This document shows, one piece after another, positions 13,677 to 20,225 of a stretch of 20,225 bases of DNA. The DNA is from a virus, in IMG/VR virus record IMGVR_UViG_3300028008_000149, positions 1-20,225 of that record, one strand, 5' to 3'. Both the position numbers and the translations under genes were made by a program. Numbering within the stretch: the stretch's first letter is position 1; each line of letters opens with the position of its first letter. The notes under the pieces were generated by a model. That model searched no databases. It was not told the DNA's origin and was given only the letters and a program-made list of their open reading frames with translations.

Positions 13677-16600
13677 GCCCGATGCAATTCGTAGTCGGGC
13701 AATACTTCTAACTACATTATTCATTTGTTTTTCTACATTGGTTAGGGCGGCTCGTTTTTTATCTCCGTCCATTCCAGATTCTATTATAAGTTTTCTACGA
13801 GCTCTCAAATCTTTGAGATTGTTTGATAGTCTATTTACTTGCTTTCTAGTTCCAATCATTCTAGCGTTATCTTTACGATACTCAAACGCTTTCTTCGGAT
13901 TGTATTTCATCAGTCTATTTACTGTTGCGGTAGCCTCGTCTGATGCTTGTTTTAGTTCGTAGAAGTCGTTTAGTTTATCTCTACCTTGAGCGGTATAAAG
14001 AAGTGGAGATATAAGCGGAATATCTTTTAGCCTCATCGTAGGCTTCTCATTACCAATCATTGTATTTGCTGCCTGGTCCATAACAAACAATGCAGTAGAA
14101 CCTACAGTGCCAAAGTAAGAACGAATTATGTGGTCAGCATTAATTGGCGCTACCATGCCGGTGCTACCTAAAAGTTTAGCAAGTTCTGAGGTAGCTTCAT
14201 TGTACTGTTCTTCTGTTGCTAATCTGCTAAGTCCTAGTCCGATGAGTGGTCTACCTGAATAGAAGTTATAGTTAGTTGCCACTTCAACAGAACCTCTTAT
14301 TAACTGAGGGAATAAGTTAGGGCCCATCGCTGCATCTCTAACTGCAAGGCTCATGCCGTTAAATAATTTAGTAGCATCAACTTCATTAGTTGTACCTAGT
14401 TTAGTGACATATTGATAGGCTTGTTCTGGAATATATTTAGTAAGTAATGAAATCTCCGCACGGACAGGCAGCTTGAATCCTGTTCCAGGCACTATATAGT
14501 TTCTAAATTTAATTCGATCATCTAGCTCTTCGTACTCTTCTTCGCCAGCAACTACCATTGAATAAAGCATGTTAAACATTGTAAGGGCTAAAGCTGTTTT
14601 TAAGAACAGTATTCTTGCTGTTTGAGCATCTGTTCCTGATAGACCTTTACCTGCCATAGCATTTAGCAATACGTCCATACCCTGAAGATACGCATTAGCA
14701 AATGGAATAACATGAGTCATAGTTCTTACTGAGCTACTCGCACCTCTTTTCTGCCAGTTAATAATATTAAGTGCTCGGTTCATAGCTAGTATTTCATTAC
14801 CACCAGCAACAGATCCATCGGCTTGTCTCACTCCGCCAGACTCTAAAAGTGTCTGCACAAATATACCTCGTCGTTGAGCCAAGTCAGATCTAGATGCAAA
14901 GGCATCAGTAGCATCAACTAGTTTCTGCCACTTATTCATGTTCTCAACACCTAGTTGTCTTTGAGCTTTTAAGAATATATCTCCAGGTGTTCTACCGAAT
15001 CCACCTGCAATACCTAGTCTAGCCATTTGATCGTCTATTGCTTTAGTATCTCTAAAGTATTGGTCTCTAACATACCCGCCAATAATTTCTTTTCCTAGTT
15101 TTAATGGGCTTCTAACTCCTGAATACATTGCTGCGCCAAGAGCATCGTTAATTACTTGGTAAGTTTGAAAGACAGGGTTAGCAGTAATACCTAATCTAAA
15201 CCATTTAGCTGCTAGGCCAAACCATTTTAGTATGCCTTTGTATACAGGAAGTGCTCCTTGAATACCTATTGCTAATGCGGGATCAGAATATTCTACAAAC
15301 TTTCGTTCTCCATCAACCATAACAGGCGCTGCCGTACCAGTTTCAGGTTTCTTATCATATAGTATTAGATTGTTTTGATCGTCATGAAGTCCTACTTGTT
15401 TAGCAGCCTCATAGTTAGCATTGTTTCGCAGAGACGCACTAACCGCCCAGAAGTGTTGTTGAAGTAAGTTACCTAGGACATGCTTAGTATCTTTATCCGA
15501 ACCTGTAAACCCATACTCTCTTCCAATATCAGCAAACCCAGAAAAGTATTGTGTTATAGTCTGGTCTCCTTTACCTAAGTCCTCTATCATTTCTCGGAAT
15601 AGTGGGACATACCCTTCTCTATCTCTGTAATCATCAGCCATGTCTTTTGTATAAACCCCAGATTGCTCTAACAGATCAATTCTGTTTTTGTTAATTGCAT
15701 CAATCATTGCACCCACTTCGACAAGCACTGGGTATTGTTGGGCGTATGCTAGTCCTGGTTCAATAGCTGCTTCTTGTTCTGGAGTAATAGTAATACTTTC
15801 ATTTTTTTCTTTGTCTCTTTCATTTTGTTTTTGGTAGCGTGCGATAAGTTTATTAAGCTGTTTTTTATCGTCGCCTTTGGCTGTCTTAAGTTCTTGATTG
15901 GCAGTTTTTATAGCCTGTTTTCTAGATGCAATATTAGCTGCTCTTTGTTCCACTCTATCTAGTTCTAGTCTATACCGTCTAGCAGAAGTGTAAGACTGTA
16001 TAAGTCCCTCAGCCAATTCAATAGATGTTTGATCTGCTAGTTGTTGTCTTAGTTTTACTAGATTATTTATGTTGTTTTCGTCAATCACAACTCTGGCAAC
16101 ACGGTCTTCACCGAGTACAACTTTTCCTTCCGCTGCAGATTGCGAAGCCATCACACTATCATCTAGTGCTTGAGACATTATTATGTCACCTCTTACGTTT
16201 CCTAAGCCGTCAGTAACGGCACCTTCATATTCGTTCAAAAGTTTTCTTTCTATACCTGCACCTGAGTAACCCATCTTTATTCTTACTTGATTCCATAATG
16301 AAGCTAGTGAGTCTACTGGTTGGTTTTTAACTTTTTCAAAGCCGTCTACAAAGTTACTATAGAATGTTTTACTATCGTCTTTAACTCCAGAAAGGTATAC
16401 GCTAGTCTGCTCTAGTCCTGTAGGTACATCTGTTTTAGAATACATAAGATCAGTCTGTAGATCTCCCATGCCCAAAGCAATTTGTGGCGCGCCTGAATCA
16501 GATGTAATGTTGTTGTAGAACCCATCAAATCCTAAAGCATTTAATATAGTAGGCCATGGAGTTGTCATCCTGTCTATATAAGGTCGAGGAGGTCCGTCAT

Positions 16601-19600
16601 CTAAGTTTTCTAAAGGGCTAGGAAACAACGGCTTTCCATCTCTATAATTTACCGCGTTATACCCAGGATATCTTATTCCTAAATCTCCACTCCAATCAGT
16701 AGCTATATACTGAAGGGTCATTCCAGCTTCAATTGTTCTAGAGAAATTATCAACGGGCGTATTTAACTGCTTGTTAAGCATTTCTGCTTCTTTTTCGTTT
16801 ACTTTGTAATCTGTTGATACTACTTTTAACGGTCTATCTACTTGATAGCCAAATACATTGCCTCTATCCATGGGACCAACTTGGTCATCAAAAGGTCTGT
16901 TTCGATCTGTTCTATATTGTCTGGCAAAAGCATCGGCAGTGTCTAGTTCTTGGTGAAAAAATATTAAACCTCCTTCAGTGGTAAACCCTGATTGACTTTT
17001 TATAGGCGGCTCAGCCAACAATGTATTATCATTATCGCGTATTTTATTTCCAAGAGGGCGAGGAACTCCGTGATATAACATCTCTCCTGACCTTAAAGTT
17101 AAACCATATTCTTCAAAGCCACCCCCAATTTCTTTGGCTTCTTTTTCTCTTTTTAGCTCATCTTTTTTGTTTTGTTCTACCGACATCTTTCTTAATACTC
17201 TAGTTAGTGGTTTGTTCCTAGTAGTATCTATTACAGACAGTTGAACTGGAGTTAGTCCCAATGATGACGCTATTATTTGATTGTTTGTAACCTTATCGCT
17301 TTTAGCTAGAGCTGATCTAGTAGAATACATAATTAAGTCTTGCATATCTGCAGTAGTTAATGTATTAGGATTGAAGAACCCAAGCTTACGTAAGAAGTTT
17401 TTAACCGCTGCAACTACTCGTTTGAACAATGTATTTTGTGGACTTTGCTCACCTATTTTAGCCATGACTTCTTGTAGATATAACTTACCACCCACTTCAA
17501 GGTCTGGATATTTTCTGCCTACTTCGTCCCATACTGCTTTAACTTTAGCGTCAGTATTTTTAAGACTGTTTAGTCTACCTAGAGTAGCACCATAGCTATC
17601 ACCTAGCATACGCTCTAGTCCGTAGTGTTCTCCAAGTTCATGCAGTAATACTTTTCTACCTTGTCCCGGCATTACTTTAGATGCAACGATATAAACCTTA
17701 TTTGATCTAGGGTCGTATGCACCGTTAGTTGTAAATTCGTATCCTTTAGTTCTAGGAGGTAGTTCAGTTAAGTGGTTAACAATAACTAATTGTCCTGAGT
17801 CGATTGCTTTGTCAATGTCTGAACCAAATTCTTTTCTTAATGATTCGGTAATAGAATCTGCAGTCTCTACAGGACCTAGTGTATCAGACCTAGACTCTTG
17901 TACTGCTAGTTGTTCTTTTAGTTTTTTGATTCGATCTCTTAACCGTTTAGGAACTCTTTCACTTGCTTTTATATAACTGCCCGCTTGATACTCAGCTTCT
18001 CTAAGTTCAAACGCTAGTCTGTCTTGTTCTGTTTCAGTTCGTGACTCTTGTATATCGTCTACTTTTTTGTAAAAGGTGCTATCCCCTATCTGTTCTTCAG
18101 TTTCTTTTTGTATAGGGTTTATTTTGTATGGAACAGGCGCGATATAGTTGTCGTCCGCAAAGTAGTAATCCTCAGCTTTAGTTCCAATAGGTTCACCTTT
18201 TAATACATTCGTTATAGCGTCCTCTACTGCTTGTCGGCGAAACCTTTTGGTGTCGTACATTTCTACAGAAACACCTCGTTCAATAAGCATCTCAGAATAA
18301 TTTAGCCCTTCTAAGTCCTTACCAAATATTTTTTCTAGTTCCTTTTCAAATTTATCGCGTTGCTTTTGAGCCTCTTTCAAAAGACGGTCATATTGAGGAT
18401 TATCCTCCTCCATAAACCTGTTTCTTCTAGCGCGATCAAGGTCTTGATAGGTGTCTATAAGACTTTGAGGTATTTCTATGCCATTAATCATAGGCACTAC
18501 ACTTTGTACACCTTCTATTTTTGGTATTATATAATCCTCAACCGCTTTCTCTGATTTATCTACAAGTGTTGCTTGTCTACCTGCTTTAATAGCTTCTGCA
18601 CCTGTCACACCTGACCCGGCAAATGGATCAAGCACTGACTCTCCTTCAAATGTAGAGTTAGAAATAAGAGCGCTAAGTAGTTGAGGTGCTTTTTCAGTTG
18701 AATAGCTGTTACGACCTGAGGGTCTAACAAATCTAAAGTTAAGATTATCTAAAGTTTTTTCACCTTCTCTTGCTGTTCCAGATTTTGTAAATAAGAATAT
18801 TCTTTCAGCTGATGCTTCTTTCCCTCTTACATTTGTTACAGGTTTTCCATTCTTAAATAATTTTTTGTATTCTCCTTCCCCTACTACAGAAAGTCCTACA
18901 TCATTCATAGCATTAAGATACGATAGCATATCGTATTGTGCAGAAGGAGCTCCTGATAACATAAGATAGATATGACCATCGGTTTCTTTTATTAAATCTG
19001 GAACACTCTCCATTGCTTTTTTAAATTCTGGTCTCTTCATAAACTCATAATCTTTAATGCCCCTATTACCCCCTCTAACAGCGCTACTAAAGTATGCAGG
19101 GTCTAGGAATATCATGTCAAACGGTTCGCGTTTACCCGCTTTAATTTCTTCTACAAATTTAGGCAAAACATTTACTGCGTCGCCTACTTCTATATGAGCT
19201 ATCTTTTTGCCGTCTGGTGTAGTTAATGTATAGACCCCTTTATCTACTCTTTCAAACTTACCAGTCTTAGCGCCTTGACCTGTTATGCGACGTACATTAG
19301 GTTCTAATATATCTGTTTGTTCTGCTATTTCTTTTATTGTAAGAGGCGTGTCAGACTTTTCTAATGTTTCTATAACTCTTTGCTCTTGTGTGGGTTGTAG
19401 TTTATCTAGGTTCTTTAAGGTTTTTTCGTTTTCCCCCTCATAACTTTTAGCTGAAGCACGTAGATTTGCCAGCCCTTCGTTAATAGCTTCTTGTTTTGTA
19501 GCAAAGTAAGGGCCATTCTGCAGTGAGTAATACATTGCCGCGGAACCAGAGCCACCAGTTTTTGTACTAAATTCAGTTCTATAGACAAATCCTTTTGGCG

Positions 19601-20225
19601 TTTCGGCTACTTCTACAAGTGCAAACTCGCGAGATGATTTAGTTTTAGGAGTTACAATAACCTGCTCTATGTTAGCATTGTTTTCTACTTCATCTATTGT
19701 TTTGCTTTGATTTCTTAAATCGTCAAACTTGGGGTCTGAAGGATAGACATCCCTTGTATCAGGTCTTTTTGGTCTAGGCGTAGTAGGAGTTTCTTGTGTG
19801 GGTGTTACTGCTGGTTGTGTTGTAGATTCTTGAGGTATGCCCATAGGTCCTAGATTTAGATCGTACTCCTGTACTCTAGTGTCAGTTGCTTTTCCCTCCT
19901 GCTCTAAAGTTTTTGCAATTTCTTCGGCTCTTTGTTTACCACCTACTTTTTCTTGCCACACAGTCTCTACGTCTGTTCCCTTAATCTTTCCGAACACTAC
20001 ATATCGAAGGTCTTGCGGCTGACTCTTAACGTATTCTTCTATAAGGTTTTCTAAATCACTTCGAGTTTTATCTGTATAATAATCCCCTATATATTTTTGT
20101 AGTTCTCTATAATAATCAGACGTCTTAAGATCTGGTAGTGTGCTATCGCGATCTGGTTTTCTTGATTTGTACGCGTCAATAAGTGTTTTAGGTATAGACT
20201 GACCATTGATTTCTACGACTGCTCC
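13671..20225 (-). CDS. Giant polyvalent protein, N-terminus beyond the window (partial)
   Basis: One frame runs from TAA 13673-13671 to the right edge without a stop; the visible part is 2184 residues. A GTG at 19997 could look like a start, but the frame is open for 76 further codons upstream. In order (window positions): motif INGxxIPxxLIDxY (about 20160-20210), Pro/Thr-rich linker, winged-helix (19212-19400), beta-class DNA methyltransferase (18528-19205), second LIDxY motif (18420-18500), charged helical linkers, zincin-like HELGEH domain (around 17625-17642), ADP-ribosyltransferase-like domain (16428-17105), coiled coil (about 15800-16000), and a long C-terminal region resembling LPD38 (13968-15260). 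Such polyvalent proteins are thought to be packaged or ejected with phage DNA to shield it and disarm host defences. The role here is inferred from architecture. Confidence 0.9.
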   Translation of the reverse strand, partial: GAVVEINGQSIPKTLIDAYKSRKPDRDSTLPDLKTSDYYRELQKYIGDYYTDKTRSDLENLIEEYVKSQPQDLRYVVFGKIKGTDVETVWQEKVGGKQRAEEIAKTLEQEGKATDTRVQEYDLNLGPMGIPQESTTQPAVTPTQETPTTPRPKRPDTRDVYPSDPKFDDLRNQSKTIDEVENNANIEQVIVTPKTKSSREFALVEVAETPKGFVYRTEFSTKTGGSGSAAMYYSLQNGPYFATKQEAINEGLANLRASAKSYEGENEKTLKNLDKLQPTQEQRVIETLEKSDTPLTIKEIAEQTDILEPNVRRITGQGAKTGKFERVDKGVYTLTTPDGKKIAHIEVGDAVNVLPKFVEEIKAGKREPFDMIFLDPAYFSSAVRGGNRGIKDYEFMKRPEFKKAMESVPDLIKETDGHIYLMLSGAPSAQYDMLSYLNAMNDVGLSVVGEGEYKKLFKNGKPVTNVRGKEASAERIFLFTKSGTAREGEKTLDNLNFRFVRPSGRNSYSTEKAPQLLSALISNSTFEGESVLDPFAGSGVTGAEAIKAGRQATLVDKSEKAVEDYIIPKIEGVQSVVPMINGIEIPQSLIDTYQDLDRARRNRFMEEDNPQYDRLLKEAQKQRDKFEKELEKIFGKDLEGLNYSEMLIERGVSVEMYDTKRFRRQAVEDAITNVLKGEPIGTKAEDYYFADDNYIAPVPYKINPIQKETEEQIGDSTFYKKVDDIQESRTETEQDRLAFELREAEYQAGSYIKASERVPKRLRDRIKKLKEQLAVQESRSDTLGPVETADSITESLRKEFGSDIDKAIDSGQLVIVNHLTELPPRTKGYEFTTNGAYDPRSNKVYIVASKVMPGQGRKVLLHELGEHYGLERMLGDSYGATLGRLNSLKNTDAKVKAVWDEVGRKYPDLEVGGKLYLQEVMAKIGEQSPQNTLFKRVVAAVKNFLRKLGFFNPNTLTTADMQDLIMYSTRSALAKSDKVTNNQIIASSLGLTPVQLSVIDTTRNKPLTRVLRKMSVEQNKKDELKREKEAKEIGGGFEEYGLTLRSGEMLYHGVPRPLGNKIRDNDNTLLAEPPIKSQSGFTTEGGLIFFHQELDTADAFARQYRTDRNRPFDDQVGPMDRGNVFGYQVDRPLKVVSTDYKVNEKEAEMLNKQLNTPVDNFSRTIEAGMTLQYIATDWSGDLGIRYPGYNAVNYRDGKPLFPSPLENLDDGPPRPYIDRMTTPWPTILNALGFDGFYNNITSDSGAPQIALGMGDLQTDLMYSKTDVPTGLEQTSVYLSGVKDDSKTFYSNFVDGFEKVKNQPVDSLASLWNQVRIKMGYSGAGIERKLLNEYEGAVTDGLGNVRGDIIMSQALDDSVMASQSAAEGKVVLGEDRVARVVIDENNINNLVKLRQQLADQTSIELAEGLIQSYTSARRYRLELDRVEQRAANIASRKQAIKTANQELKTAKGDDKKQLNKLIARYQKQNERDKEKNESITITPEQEAAIEPGLAYAQQYPVLVEVGAMIDAINKNRIDLLEQSGVYTKDMADDYRDREGYVPLFREMIEDLGKGDQTITQYFSGFADIGREYGFTGSDKDTKHVLGNLLQQHFWAVSASLRNNANYEAAKQVGLHDDQNNLILYDKKPETGTAAPVMVDGERKFVEYSDPALAIGIQGALPVYKGILKWFGLAAKWFRLGITANPVFQTYQVINDALGAAMYSGVRSPLKLGKEIIGGYVRDQYFRDTKAIDDQMARLGIAGGFGRTPGDIFLKAQRQLGVENMNKWQKLVDATDAFASRSDLAQRRGIFVQTLLESGGVRQADGSVAGGNEILAMNRALNIINWQKRGASSSVRTMTHVIPFANAYLQGMDVLLNAMAGKGLSGTDAQTARILFLKTALALTMFNMLYSMVVAGEEEYEELDDRIKFRNYIVPGTGFKLPVRAEISLLTKYIPEQAYQYVTKLGTTNEVDATKLFNGMSLAVRDAAMGPNLFPQLIRGSVEVATNYNFYSGRPLIGLGLSRLATEEQYNEATSELAKLLGSTGMVAPINADHIIRSYFGTVGSTALFVMDQAANTMIGNEKPTMRLKDIPLISPLLYTAQGRDKLNDFYELKQASDEATATVNRLMKYNPKKAFEYRKDNARMIGTRKQVNRLSNNLKDLRARRKLIIESGMDGDKKRAALTNVEKQMNNVVRSIARLRIASGL
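13677..13700. terminator. Hairpin at the convergent junction, possible terminator
   Basis: GCCCGA (13677-13682) and TCGGGC (13695-13700) form a 6-bp GC-rich stem around a 12-base loop, directly after the plus-strand stop. No clear T tract follows on either strand, so it may act weakly or by stalling. It lies inside the 3' coding end of the giant gene. Confidence 0.4.
13968..15260 (-). other. LPD38-like C-terminal region of the giant protein
   Basis: A long helical, partly hydrophobic region with FRLGITANPVFQTYQVINDA, WQKRGASSSVRTMTHVIPFANAYLQG and PINADHIIRSYFGTVG, which together resemble the large polyvalent protein-associated domain LPD38 seen at the C-terminus of many phage internal proteins. 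A hydrophobic helix near ILFLKTALALTMFNMLYSMV could enter or cross a membrane, which would fit DNA ejection. Family assignment is from memory. Confidence 0.55.
16428..17105 (-). other. ADP-ribosyltransferase-like domain
   Basis: Within the giant protein. The core signature is MLYHGVPRPLG (the H-containing first motif), GLIFFHQELDTADAFARQY (second), GYQVDRPLKVV, and a closing GFDGFYNNI...GAPQIAL segment, as in the ART fold of polyvalent proteins. The catalytic Glu/Gln of the third motif is not clearly placed, so activity is uncertain. Known phage ARTs modify host RNA polymerase or translation factors; the target here is unknown. Confidence 0.55.
17448..17867 (-). other. Zincin-like metallopeptidase domain
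   Basis: Within the giant protein. RKVLLHELGEHYGLERMLG contains HExxH (17625-17642), the zinc ligand pair and catalytic Glu of zincins. Upstream strands (KGYEFTTNGAYDPRSNKVYI) fit the edge strand and loop of such folds. A third ligand is not obvious. Could release the protein's own domains by cleavage or attack a host protein. Confidence 0.65.
18420..18500 (-). repeat. Second copy of INGxxIPxxLIDxY motif inside the giant protein
   Basis: Residues INGIEIPQSLIDTY follow the methyltransferase domain directly. The same pattern, INGQSIPKTLIDAY, lies near the right edge of the window (about 20160-20210). Nine of fourteen positions are identical. It may be a short helical docking or linker module between domains. 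Confidence 0.55.
18528..19205 (-). other. DNA methyltransferase domain (beta class, N6A/N4C type)
   Basis: Within the giant protein. Motif IV comes first as FDMIFLDPAYF (about 19093-19123) and motif I follows as SVLDPFAGSG (about 18609-18638), then a VDKS acidic loop. This order is that of beta-class amino-methyltransferases. The catalytic tetrapeptide is DPAY rather than DPPY. Likely methylates phage DNA on entry to block host restriction; activity is not proven. A winged-helix (19212-19400) just before it may supply DNA binding. Confidence 0.8.

Noticed and set aside
13639-13962. Plus-strand frame of 107 codons past the convergent junction
   Set aside because: It is antisense to the coherent 3' end of the giant protein and overlaps the last plus-strand gene out of frame. 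Its hydrophobic look is the complement of a charged helical coding region.
13671-19997. Taking GTG 19997 as the start of the giant protein
   Set aside because: The frame stays open upstream to the window edge and contains the first copy of the INGxxIPxxLIDxY motif, so the real start is outside the window.
15774-20022. Several plus-strand frames of 60-104 codons opposite the giant gene
   Set aside because: The giant frame is continuous and has recognisable domains. These short antisense frames have Phe/Leu-rich translations typical of reading charged helices backwards.

Overview
This window is part of the genome of a tailed bacteriophage, most likely a podovirus-like phage of a marine or other aquatic Gram-negative host. 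The evidence is a tightly packed set of small phage genes, a family A DNA polymerase with proofreading domain, a T7 gp2.5-like single-stranded DNA-binding protein, a primase-helicase, DUF3310 and VRR-NUC proteins, and a giant 'polyvalent' protein of the kind found in phages and conjugative elements. The overall set resembles phages of marine alphaproteobacteria such as the HMO-2011 type. That comparison is from memory of gene content, not a search. There is no integrase, tRNA, rRNA or CRISPR array in the window.

Layout. Positions 1-149 hold the end of an upstream rightward unit, closing with a 40-residue membrane peptide. Positions 150-550 are non-coding and unusually structured: a probable terminator, inverted repeats, three in-phase 10-bp TTTGACC-type units, an AT-rich tract and four GGGAAACC-type repeats, followed by a sigma70-like promoter. 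This looks like an early control region and possibly a replication origin. From 551 to 13676 every gene is on the plus strand, mostly overlapping by 1-4 bases. First come small hypothetical proteins, a VRR-NUC nuclease, DUF3310 and two small zinc-binding proteins. Then come DNA polymerase, a 2OG-Fe(II) oxygenase-like protein, a 46-residue basic peptide and a Cas4/RecB-like nuclease. A second promoter (6534-6561) precedes an SNF2-type helicase, two unknowns, a cysteine-rich protein, the SSB, an HTH protein, the primase-helicase and a short conserved phage protein.

From 13671 to the right edge one minus-strand gene fills the window. Its reading frame is still open at 20225, so the protein is longer than the 2184 residues visible. 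In order it carries a short repeat motif, a winged-helix segment, a beta-class DNA methyltransferase, a second copy of the repeat motif, a zincin-like HExxH domain, an ADP-ribosyltransferase-like domain, a coiled coil and a long C-terminal region like the LPD38 polyvalent-associated domain. The two transcription units converge and share the palindrome TTATAA as stop codons on both strands.

How the parts fit: the plus-strand block is a replication and recombination module (priming, unwinding, synthesis, ssDNA coating, nuclease processing). The minus-strand giant protein is probably a virion or ejected protein that protects incoming phage DNA or modifies host targets. The most notable points are the multi-domain giant protein, an identical IVKKWS tail on two adjacent replication proteins, and the repeat-rich control region.
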